DNA from: Haliotis asinina
Taxonomy: Eukaryota > Mollusca > Gastropoda > Lepetellida > Haliotidae
Length of the DNA stretch: 64,000 nt
Reading direction: 5' to 3'
Assembly (NCBI RefSeq): GCF_037392515.1
Contig: NW_027133922.1
Location: 1 to 64,000, forward strand
In this document: piece after piece, positions 27,601 to 38,420 of the stretch
Layout of the letters: each line of letters opens with the position of its first letter
Numbering within the stretch: position 1 is the first letter of the stretch
Made by a program: the position numbers and the translations under genes
The notes under the pieces: model-generated
What the model saw: only the letters and a program-made list of their open reading frames with translations
The model's database searches: none
Told to the model about the DNA's origin: nothing

Positions 27601-30600
27601 GCAAACTATGTGTTTTTAATGCGCATGTGTTAATCTGTTTGCTGTGGCAAAAGTATATGTTTAAAGCAAGTCTGAGTTTGATGTATTTCAGATGGGATCG
27701 CTTTGTCAGCCAGTTGTTGTGTTTGGACTGTCAAGTTGTCTCCCCTGCGTCCCGGATCAGAGATGCACGTGCATGCAGTCTAAATGGAAATAAATCCGTC
27801 TGTGTGTGTTTTTATCTATCAGTAATTTTTTCACAAAGTGAAGGTACTAATGGACTGTTCTGTACAATAAACTGTACGAACAATTAACCTGCCATGAAAT
27901 ATATGTGAAGCGTTGATGATGTGACACCTGAATAGGGCAACGCCAGGGTGATGTAAGTGAAAACTGGAACCTGTCCCAAGCATACTTACCTGGCACAGGC
28001 TTTACAGTGATCCGCAAGGCTGTGGGCCCGGGGCGAGACCTTTCCATTGCACCTCGGTTTGGTTGACCCCTGCGATCGTCCCAAATGTGGACGACTCGGG
28101 TGCGCAATTTATAAGTGTGGGGGACTGCGTTCGCGCTCTCCCCTTGAAAATCAACCCCAAAAATAGATATTTTCAGTTGACACTTCCCCCACTTCCAAAT
28201 CACTTGAAGATGATTGTTTTCCCGTGTGTGTATGTGCAAACTATGTGTTTTTAATGCGCATGTGTTAATCTGTTTGCTGTGGCAAAAGTATATGTTTAAA
28301 GCAAGTCTGAGTTTGATGTATTTCAGATGGGATCGCTTTGTCAGCCAGTTGTTGTGTTTGGACTGTCAAGTTGTCTCCCCTGCGTCCCGGATCAGAGATG
28401 CACGTGCATGCAGTCTAAATGGAAATAAATCCGTCTGTGTGTGTTTTTATCTATCAGTAATTTTTTCACAAAGTGAAGGTACTAATGGACTGTTCTGTAC
28501 AATAAACTGTACGAACAATTAACCTGCCATGAAATATATGTGAAGCGTTGATGATGTGACACCTGAATAGGGCAACGCCAGGGTGATGTAAGTGAAAACT
28601 GGAACCTGTCCCAAGCATACTTACCTGGCACAGGCTTTACAGTGATCCGCAAGGCTGTGGGCCCGGGGCGAGACCTTTCCATTGCACCTCGGTTTGGTTG
28701 ACCCCTGCGATCGTCCCAAATGTGGACGACTCGGGTGCGCAATTTATAAGTGTGGGGGACTGCGTTCGCGCTCTCCCCTTGAAAATCAACCCCAAAAATA
28801 GATATTTTCAGTTGACACTTCCCCCACTTCCAAATCACTTGAAGATGATTGTTTTCCCGTGTGTGTATGTGCAAACTATGTGTTTTTAATGCGCATGTGT
28901 TAATCTGTTTGCTGTGGCAAAAGTATATGTTTAAAGCAAGTCTGAGTTTGATGTATTTCAGATGGGATCGCTTTGTCAGCCAGTTGTTGTGTTTGGACTG
29001 TCAAGTTGTCTCCCCTGCGTCCCGGATCAGAGATGCACGTGCATGCAGTCTAAATGGAAATAAATCCGTCTGTGTGTGTTTTTATCTATCAGTAATTTTT
29101 TCACAAAGTGAAGGTACTAATGGACTGTTCTGTACAATAAACTGTACGAACAATTAACCTGCCATGAAATATATGTGAAGCGTTGATGATGTGACACCTG
29201 AATAGGGCAACGCCAGGGTGATGTAAGTGAAAACTGGAACCTGTCCCAAGCATACTTACCTGGCACAGGCTTTACAGTGATCCGCAAGGCTGTGGGCCCG
29301 GGGCGAGACCTTTCCATTGCACCTCGGTTTGGTTGACCCCTGCGATCGTCCCAAATGTGGACGACTCGGGTGCGCAATTTATAAGTGTGGGGGACTGCGT
29401 TCGCGCTCTCCCCTTGAAAATCAACCCCAAAAATAGATATTTTCAGTTGACACTTCCCCCACTTCCAAATCACTTGAAGATGATTGTTTTCCCGTGTGTG
29501 TATGTGCAAACTATGTGTTTTTAATGCGCATGTGTTAATCTGTTTGCTGTGGCAAAAGTATATGTTTAAAGCAAGTCTGAGTTTGATGTATTTCAGATGG
29601 GATCGCTTTGTCAGCCAGTTGTTGTGTTTGGACTGTCAAGTTGTCTCCCCTGCGTCCCGGATCAGAGATGCACGTGCATGCAGTCTAAATGGAAATAAAT
29701 CCGTCTGTGTGTGTTTTTATCTATCAGTAATTTTTTCACAAAGTGAAGGTACTAATGGACTGTTCTGTACAATAAACTGTACGAACAATTAACCTGCCAT
29801 GAAATATATGTGAAGCGTTGATGATGTGACACCTGAATAGGGCAACGCCAGGGTGATGTAAGTGAAAACTGGAACCTGTCCCAAGCATACTTACCTGGCA
29901 CAGGCTTTACAGTGATCCGCAAGGCTGTGGGCCCGGGGCGAGACCTTTCCATTGCACCTCGGTTTGGTTGACCCCTGCGATCGTCCCAAATGTGGACGAC
30001 TCGGGTGCGCAATTTATAAGTGTGGGGGACTGCGTTCGCGCTCTCCCCTTGAAAATCAACCCCAAAAATAGATATTTTCAGTTGACACTTCCCCCACTTC
30101 CAAATCACTTGAAGATGATTGTTTTCCCGTGTGTGTATGTGCAAACTATGTGTTTTTAATGCGCATGTGTTAATCTGTTTGCTGTGGCAAAAGTATATGT
30201 TTAAAGCAAGTCTGAGTTTGATGTATTTCAGATGGGATCGCTTTGTCAGCCAGTTGTTGTGTTTGGACTGTCAAGTTGTCTCCCCTGCGTCCCGGATCAG
30301 AGATGCACGTGCATGCAGTCTAAATGGAAATAAATCCGTCTGTGTGTGTTTTTATCTATCAGTAATTTTTTCACAAAGTGAAGGTACTAATGGACTGTTC
30401 TGTACAATAAACTGTACGAACAATTAACCTGCCATGAAATATATGTGAAGCGTTGATGATGTGACACCTGAATAGGGCAACGCCAGGGTGATGTAAGTGA
30501 AAACTGGAACCTGTCCCAAGCATACTTACCTGGCACAGGCTTTACAGTGATCCGCAAGGCTGTGGGCCCGGGGCGAGACCTTTCCATTGCACCTCGGTTT

Positions 30601-33600
30601 GGTTGACCCCTGCGATCGTCCCAAATGTGGACGACTCGGGTGCGCAATTTATAAGTGTGGGGGACTGCGTTCGCGCTCTCCCCTTGAAAATCAACCCCAA
30701 AAATAGATATTTTCAGTTGACACTTCCCCCACTTCCAAATCACTTGAAGATGATTGTTTTCCCGTGTGTGTATGTGCAAACTATGTGTTTTTAATGCGCA
30801 TGTGTTAATCTGTTTGCTGTGGCAAAAGTATATGTTTAAAGCAAGTCTGAGTTTGATGTATTTCAGATGGGATCGCTTTGTCAGCCAGTTGTTGTGTTTG
30901 GACTGTCAAGTTGTCTCCCCTGCGTCCCGGATCAGAGATGCACGTGCATGCAGTCTAAATGGAAATAAATCCGTCTGTGTGTGTTTTTATCTATCAGTAA
31001 TTTTTTCACAAAGTGAAGGTACTAATGGACTGTTCTGTACAATAAACTGTACGAACAATTAACCTGCCATGAAATATATGTGAAGCGTTGATGATGTGAC
31101 ACCTGAATAGGGCAACGCCAGGGTGATGTAAGTGAAAACTGGAACCTGTCCCAAGCATACTTACCTGGCACAGGCTTTACAGTGATCCGCAAGGCTGTGG
31201 GCCCGGGGCGAGACCTTTCCATTGCACCTCGGTTTGGTTGACCCCTGCGATCGTCCCAAATGTGGACGACTCGGGTGCGCAATTTATAAGTGTGGGGGAC
31301 TGCGTTCGCGCTCTCCCCTTGAAAATCAACCCCAAAAATAGATATTTTCAGTTGACACTTCCCCCACTTCCAAATCACTTGAAGATGATTGTTTTCCCGT
31401 GTGTGTATGTGCAAACTATGTGTTTTTAATGCGCATGTGTTAATCTGTTTGCTGTGGCAAAAGTATATGTTTAAAGCAAGTCTGAGTTTGATGTATTTCA
31501 GATGGGATCGCTTTGTCAGCCAGTTGTTGTGTTTGGACTGTCAAGTTGTCTCCCCTGCGTCCCGGATCAGAGATGCACGTGCATGCAGTCTAAATGGAAA
31601 TAAATCCGTCTGTGTGTGTTTTTATCTATCAGTAATTTTTTCACAAAGTGAAGGTACTAATGGACTGTTCTGTACAATAAACTGTACGAACAATTAACCT
31701 GCCATGAAATATATGTGAAGCGTTGATGATGTGACACCTGAATAGGGCAACGCCAGGGTGATGTAAGTGAAAACTGGAACCTGTCCCAAGCATACTTACC
31801 TGGCACAGGCTTTACAGTGATCCGCAAGGCTGTGGGCCCGGGGCGAGACCTTTCCATTGCACCTCGGTTTGGTTGACCCCTGCGATCGTCCCAAATGTGG
31901 ACGACTCGGGTGCGCAATTTATAAGTGTGGGGGACTGCGTTCGCGCTCTCCCCTTGAAAATCAACCCCAAAAATAGATATTTTCAGTTGACACTTCCCCC
32001 ACTTCCAAATCACTTGAAGATGATTGTTTTCCCGTGTGTGTATGTGCAAACTATGTGTTTTTAATGCGCATGTGTTAATCTGTTTGCTGTGGCAAAAGTA
32101 TATGTTTAAAGCAAGTCTGAGTTTGATGTATTTCAGATGGGATCGCTTTGTCAGCCAGTTGTTGTGTTTGGACTGTCAAGTTGTCTCCCCTGCGTCCCGG
32201 ATCAGAGATGCACGTGCATGCAGTCTAAATGGAAATAAATCCGTCTGTGTGTGTTTTTATCTATCAGTAATTTTTTCACAAAGTGAAGGTACTAATGGAC
32301 TGTTCTGTACAATAAACTGTACGAACAATTAACCTGCCATGAAATATATGTGAAGCGTTGATGATGTGACACCTGAATAGGGCAACGCCAGGGTGATGTA
32401 AGTGAAAACTGGAACCTGTCCCAAGCATACTTACCTGGCACAGGCTTTACAGTGATCCGCAAGGCTGTGGGCCCGGGGCGAGACCTTTCCATTGCACCTC
32501 GGTTTGGTTGACCCCTGCGATCGTCCCAAATGTGGACGACTCGGGTGCGCAATTTATAAGTGTGGGGGACTGCGTTCGCGCTCTCCCCTTGAAAATCAAC
32601 CCCAAAAATAGATATTTTCAGTTGACACTTCCCCCACTTCCAAATCACTTGAAGATGATTGTTTTCCCGTGTGTGTATGTGCAAACTATGTGTTTTTAAT
32701 GCGCATGTGTTAATCTGTTTGCTGTGGCAAAAGTATATGTTTAAAGCAAGTCTGAGTTTGATGTATTTCAGATGGGATCGCTTTGTCAGCCAGTTGTTGT
32801 GTTTGGACTGTCAAGTTGTCTCCCCTGCGTCCCGGATCAGAGATGCACGTGCATGCAGTCTAAATGGAAATAAATCCGTCTGTGTGTGTTTTTATCTATC
32901 AGTAATTTTTTCACAAAGTGAAGGTACTAATGGACTGTTCTGTACAATAAACTGTACGAACAATTAACCTGCCATGAAATATATGTGAAGCGTTGATGAT
33001 GTGACACCTGAATAGGGCAACGCCAGGGTGATGTAAGTGAAAACTGGAACCTGTCCCAAGCATACTTACCTGGCACAGGCTTTACAGTGATCCGCAAGGC
33101 TGTGGGCCCGGGGCGAGACCTTTCCATTGCACCTCGGTTTGGTTGACCCCTGCGATCGTCCCAAATGTGGACGACTCGGGTGCGCAATTTATAAGTGTGG
33201 GGGACTGCGTTCGCGCTCTCCCCTTGAAAATCAACCCCAAAAATAGATATTTTCAGTTGACACTTCCCCCACTTCCAAATCACTTGAAGATGATTGTTTT
33301 CCCGTGTGTGTATGTGCAAACTATGTGTTTTTAATGCGCATGTGTTAATCTGTTTGCTGTGGCAAAAGTATATGTTTAAAGCAAGTCTGAGTTTGATGTA
33401 TTTCAGATGGGATCGCTTTGTCAGCCAGTTGTTGTGTTTGGACTGTCAAGTTGTCTCCCCTGCGTCCCGGATCAGAGATGCACGTGCATGCAGTCTAAAT
33501 GGAAATAAATCCGTCTGTGTGTGTTTTTATCTATCAGTAATTTTTTCACAAAGTGAAGGTACTAATGGACTGTTCTGTACAATAAACTGTACGAACAATT

Positions 33601-33860
33601 AACCTGCCATGAAATATATGTGAAGCGTTGATGATGTGACACCTGAATAGGGCAACGCCAGGGTGATGTAAGTGAAAACTGGAACCTGTCCCAAGCATAC
33701 TTACCTGGCACAGGCTTTACAGTGATCCGCAAGGCTGTGGGCCCGGGGCGAGACCTTTCCATTGCACCTCGGTTTGGTTGACCCCTGCGATCGTCCCAAA
33801 TGTGGACGACTCGGGTGCGCAATTTATAAGTGTGGGGGACTGCGTTCGCGCTCTCCCCTT
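21632..33860 (+). ncRNA. U1 snRNA genes, copies 35-54 (20 genes)
   Basis: Starts follow 21632+635x(n-35): 21632, 22267, 22902 and so on to 33697 (copy 54, ending 33860). No differences from copy 1 were seen in the RNA-coding part. The unit of copy 54 carries an extra C at about 33999 in the spacer (GTGGCCAAAAG for GTGGCAAAAG), which does not touch any recognised element. Confidence 0.94.
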
Positions 33861-34332
33861 GAAAATCAACCCCAAAAATAGATATTTTCAGTTGACACTT
33901 CCCCCACTTCCAAATCACTTGAAGATGATTGTTTTCCCGTGTGTGTATGTGCAAACTATGTGTTTTTAATGCGCATGTGTTAATCTGTTTGCTGTGGCCA
34001 AAAGTATATGTTTAAAGCAAGTCTGAGTTTGATGTATTTCAGATGGGATCGCTTTGTCAGCCAGTTGTTGTGTTTGGACTGTCAAGTTGTCTCCCCTGCG
34101 TCCCGGATCAGAGATGCACGTGCATGCAGTCTAAATGGAAATAAATCCGTCTGTGTGTGTTTTTATCTATCAGTAATTTTTTCACAAAGTGAAGGTACTA
34201 ATGGACTGTTCTGTACAATAAACTGTACGAACAATTAACCTGCCATGAAATATATGTGAAGCGTTGATGATGTGACACCTGAATAGGGCAACGCCAGGGT
34301 GATGTAAGTGAAAACTGGAACCTGTCCCAAGC

Positions 34333-36401
34333 ATACTTACCTGGCACAGGCTTTACAGTGATCCGCAAGGCTGTGGGCCCGGGGCGAGACCTTTCCATTG
34401 CACCTCGGTTTGGTTGACCCCTGCGATCGTCCCAAATGTGGACGACTCGGGTGCGCAATTTATAAGTGTGGGGGACTGCGTTCGCGCTCTCCCCTTGAAA
34501 ATCAACCCCAAAAATAGATATTTTCAGTTGACACTTCCCCCACTTCCAAATCACTTGAAGATGATTGTTTTCCCGTGTGTGTATGTGCAAACTATGTGTT
34601 TTTAATGCGCATGTGTTAATCTGTTTGCTGTGGCAAAAGTATATGTTTAAAGCAAGTCTGAGTTTGATGTATTTCAGATGGGATCGCTTTGTCAGCCAGT
34701 TGTTGTGTTTGGACTGTCAAGTTGTCTCCCCTGCGTCCCGGATCAGAGATGCACGTGCATGCAGTCTAAATGGAAATAAATCCGTCTGTGTGTGTTTTTA
34801 TCTATCAGTAATTTTTTCACAAAGTGAAGGTACTAATGGACTGTTCTGTACAATAAACTGTACGAACAATTAACCTGCCATGAAATATATGTGAAGCGTT
34901 GATGATGTGACACCTGAATAGGGCAACGCCAGGGTGATGTAAGTGAAAACTGGAACCTGTCCCAAGCATACTTACCTGGCACAGGCTTTACAGTGATCCG
35001 CAAGGCTGTGGGCCCGGGGCGAGACCTTTCCATTGCACCTCGGTTTGGTTGACCCCTGCGATCGTCCCAAATGTGGACGACTCGGGTGCGCAATTTATAA
35101 GTGTGGGGGACTGCGTTCGCGCTCTCCCCTTGAAAATCAACCCCAAAAATAGATATTTTCAGTTGACACTTCCCCCACTTCCAAATCACTTGAAGATGAT
35201 TGTTTTCCCGTGTGTGTATGTGCAAACTATGTGTTTTTAATGCGCATGTGTTAATCTGTTTGCTGTGGCAAAAGTATATGTTTAAAGCAAGTCTGAGTTT
35301 GATGTATTTCAGATGGGATCGCTTTGTCAGCCAGTTGTTGTGTTTGGACTGTCAAGTTGTCTCCCCTGCGTCCCGGATCAGAGATGCACGTGCATGCAGT
35401 CTAAATGGAAATAAATCCGTCTGTGTGTGTTTTTATCTATCAGTAATTTTTTCACAAAGTGAAGGTACTAATGGACTGTTCTGTACAATAAACTGTACGA
35501 ACAATTAACCTGCCATGAAATATATGTGAAGCGTTGATGATGTGACACCTGAATAGGGCAACGCCAGGGTGATGTAAGTGAAAACTGGAACCTGTCCCAA
35601 GCATACTTACCTGGCACAGGCTTTACAGTGATCCGCAAGGCTGTGGGCCCGGGGCGAGACCTTTCCATTGCACCTCGGTTTGGTTGACCCCTGCGATCGT
35701 CCCAAATGTGGACGACTCGGGTGCGCAATTTATAAGTGTGGGGGACTGCGTTCGCGCTCTCCCCTTGAAAATCAACCCCAAAAATAGATATTTTCAGTTG
35801 ACACTTCCCCCACTTCCAAATCACTTGAAGATGATTGTTTTCCCGTGTGTGTATGTGCAAACTATGTGTTTTTAATGCGCATGTGTTAATCTGTTTGCTG
35901 TGGCAAAAGTATATGTTTAAAGCAAGTCTGAGTTTGATGTATTTCAGATGGGATCGCTTTGTCAGCCAGTTGTTGTGTTTGGACTGTCAAGTTGTCTCCC
36001 CTGCGTCCCGGATCAGAGATGCACGTGCATGCAGTCTAAATGGAAATAAATCCGTCTGTGTGTGTTTTTATCTATCAGTAATTTTTTCACAAAGTGAAGG
36101 TACTAATGGACTGTTCTGTACAATAAACTGTACGAACAATTAACCTGCCATGAAATATATGTGAAGCGTTGATGATGTGACACCTGAATAGGGCAACGCC
36201 AGGGTGATGTAAGTGAAAACTGGAACCTGTCCCAAGCATACTTACCTGGCACAGGCTTTACAGTGATCCGCAAGGCTGTGGGCCCGGGGCGAGACCTTTC
36301 CATTGCACCTCGGTTTGGTTGACCCCTGCGATCGTCCCAAATGTGGACGACTCGGGTGCGCAATTTATAAGTGTGGGGGACTGCGTTCGCGCTCTCCCCT
36401 T
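34333..36401 (+). ncRNA. U1 snRNA genes, copies 55-58 (4 genes)
   Basis: Starts are 34333, 34968, 35603 and 36238, each 164 nt, same as copy 1. These are the last ordinary units before the LINE-disrupted one. Confidence 0.94.
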
Positions 36402-36872
36402 GAAAATCAACCCCAAAAATAGATATTTTCAGTTGACACTTCCCCCACTTCCAAATCACTTGAAGATGATTGTTTTCCCGTGTGTGTATGTGCAAACTAT
36501 GTGTTTTTAATGCGCATGTGTTAATCTGTTTGCTGTGGCAAAAGTATATGTTTAAAGCAAGTCTGAGTTTGATGTATTTCAGATGGGATCGCTTTGTCAG
36601 CCAGTTGTTGTGTTTGGACTGTCAAGTTGTCTCCCCTGCGTCCCGGATCAGAGATGCACGTGCATGCAGTCTAAATGGAAATAAATCCGTCTGTGTGTGT
36701 TTTTATCTATCAGTAATTTTTTCACAAAGTGAAGGTACTAATGGACTGTTCTGTACAATAAACTGTACGAACAATTAACCTGCCATGAAATATATGTGAA
36801 GCGTTGATGATGTGACACCTGAATAGGGCAACGCCAGGGTGATGTAAGTGAAAACTGGAACCTGTCCCAAGC

Positions 36873-37036
36873 ATACTTACCTGGCACAGGCTTTACAGTG
36901 ATCCGCAAGGCTGTGGGCCCGGGGCGAGACCTTTCCATTGCACCTCGGTTTGGTTGACCCCTGCGATCGTCCCAAATGTGGACGACTCGGGTGCGCAATT
37001 TATAAGTGTGGGGGACTGCGTTCGCGCTCTCCCCTT
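36873..37036 (+). ncRNA. U1 snRNA, copy 59, immediately upstream of the LINE
   Basis: A complete U1 gene with an intact upstream region. Its 3' box candidate (37050-37058) survives because the LINE begins at 37093, 56 nt past the RNA end. The gene could therefore still be transcribed and processed normally. Bases 36906-37092, from RNA nucleotide 34 into the spacer, are the left copy of the 187-bp direct repeat that flanks the LINE. Confidence 0.94.
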
Positions 37037-37092
37037 GAAAATCAACCCCAAAAATAGATATTTTCAGTTGACACTTCCCCCACTTCCAAATC
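36906..37092 (+). repeat. Left flank of the 187-bp direct repeat around the LINE
   Basis: From U1 nucleotide 34 of copy 59 to the LINE 5' junction in the spacer. The same 187 bp recur immediately after the poly(A) tail. The order (shared segment, LINE, shared segment) fits a target-site duplication with bottom-strand nick at the U1 33/34 boundary. Because the host is a 635-bp tandem repeat, loss of 448 bp at insertion would leave the same picture. Confidence 0.85.
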
Positions 37093-38042
37093 GTTTTTCA
37101 GTGTCAAGGTTCCGTTTATTTTCTTTCTTGGAGGAGCAGTTTGGCCATGGTCACGTGAAACGCCTCTGTAAGAGAGCCAAGGCTTCGGAGTGGTTCATCA
37201 CTGTGGATTCTGAAGATCTTGCTGAGACAATACATCAGATGTCATTCCTAAGGATAAATGAACGTGTTGGAGTTCATTTCTCCCTCGTAAATAAGGTGAG
37301 GACAGAATTGCGGGTTCATTGGCTTCCAGAAGAATATGGCTATACGTTCCTATCAAGATTCTTCTCGGAGTTTGGTCGTGTTCTCTCAGTTGCAGAGGAA
37401 ACGAGTGAGGAGGAGTTTGACATGGGTGTGTTTTTGGGAGTACACAGAGTCATTCTGGAAACAAGTCTGGAGGATGTGGACAGGGTTCCACATCTTGTGA
37501 ATATTTCATCTAGGAATGGGGTTTTTCCCCTTCTTGTGACAATGGCTGGACGTCCTCCACTCTGTCTCCGGTGCCATGAGATAGGTCATGTGAGGAGGGA
37601 ATGTAAGGGACAAGTTAAAACTTTACCAAAGCCATCCTTACGGAAAACGTATTCACAGGCCCTCTCCACCGTTCCAGGAAGTGACCATTCATATATGGAT
37701 GAGGAAGAGGATGAGACAGCGGAATTGAGAGCAGAGATTGATGAGGCCACTGGGAAAAAAGATGACTGGTCTGGTCAGGAGTCTCAGGGCAAGAATGGTA
37801 CGAAGTCAGCTCCGGATGTTAGTGACGTTCAAGAAACAACAAGTAGTTTGGAGAAACCAGAGAATGGAAACAACAGGAAACGGCCCTCTTCTCCAGTGAG
37901 AAAGACTGATAAGGCAGCCAAGATGGTGCACGACACCATGAAAGATGTCCACAGAAGAGAGGCCACAGGGTGGAGGCCAGAAGCCCGAGATGTTGACACA
38001 GATGATTCTGAGAGCAGCGGCTTGGGAAGTCCTGTGACATAG
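37093..38042 (+). CDS. LINE ORF1 remnant, gag-like nucleic-acid-binding protein
   Basis: About 316 codons of LINE origin remain, ending at TAG 38040-38042. The N terminus is missing because of the 5' truncation. The frame stays open leftward into U1 sequence without an ATG, and the first in-frame Met is at 37239. The visible protein has an RRM-like region (about 37270-37540) followed by a classical zinc knuckle, CX2CX4HX4C, encoded at 37563-37604 (CLRCHEIGHVRREC). Next come an acidic stretch around 37695-37765 and a basic patch NRKRPSSPVRK near 37870, possibly a nuclear localisation signal. In this family ORF1 proteins coat the element RNA and help form the RNP for retrotransposition. This copy probably makes no complete protein, having lost its own start and promoter. 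Confidence 0.85.
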
Positions 38043-38420
38043 GTTTCTTGTATCCCGATCCAACTAGATGACGAACTGGACACGCCCCTGGATTTTGAAC
38101 ATGGATTTGTGCTTCCAACGATGTGTGATATTCTTATTTTGTGATGATGTTTCGGACACGCCCATGGACTACGACCTAGAACAATGGATTAACAATACAC
38201 GGTTTTGGCCGGGTCCCGACTCTTGTGAGTATTGTAAATATTTGCACGTCTGTAGGTTTATGTTGTGTTTAACTATTTACTATTGTATACTTACTTATCG
38301 GTTTAGCTTTGTTTCTTTGTACAGTTGTTTGTGTGTTTGTTGTACAGTTGTATCTGTAGATATGTTACTACGTTTCATGTACGTTTTGGTGTAGACACCA
38401 AAATAGCCATATAAGAGAAT
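38043..38420 (+). other. Region between LINE ORF1 and ORF2
   Basis: 378 bp with no recognised gene. It contains an imperfect direct repeat about 76 bp apart: GGACACGCCCCTGGA near 38078 and GGACACGCCCATGGA near 38154. A reading frame of 108 codons (38068-38394) is rich in Cys, Tyr and Leu and resembles nothing I know; I treat it as chance. T-rich sequence precedes ORF2. How ORF2 would be translated is not visible here. Confidence 0.6.

Larger units (their letters stand above)
1..37092 (+). repeat. U1 snRNA tandem array, left block (635-bp unit)
   Basis: Head-to-tail array with a period of 635 bp; the first bases of the window recur at 636, 1271 and so on. It holds 59 complete U1 genes. Two units are 636 bp long: one has an extra T at 21114 inside the U1 gene, the other an extra C at about 33999 in the spacer. 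Within each unit the order is U1 RNA (unit 41-204), 3' box (218-226), spacer with TG-rich runs, E-box palindrome (457-468), two AATAAA hexamers (483-488 and 560-565), and a PSE-like element (618-634) serving the next copy. I see no second gene in the 430-bp spacer. Substitutions seen by eye are T to C at 11301, 11936, 15111 and 15746. Base 1 is already inside the array, so its left end is not present. Confidence 0.97.

Noticed and set aside
36954-37092. N-terminal extension of LINE ORF1 into U1 sequence
   Set aside because: The frame is open only by chance through U1 copy 59, starting at TTG. It is host sequence, not part of the LINE protein.
1-37092. U1-derived SINE family or pseudogene satellite
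   Set aside because: Units lack poly(A) tails and target-site duplications, are strictly head to tail, and each has a PSE-like element and a 3' box, as expected of tandem snRNA genes.
38068-38394. 108-codon frame between ORF1 and ORF2 as a third LINE protein
   Set aside because: It has no recognisable domain and an odd composition, and it overlaps the short direct repeats of the inter-ORF region.
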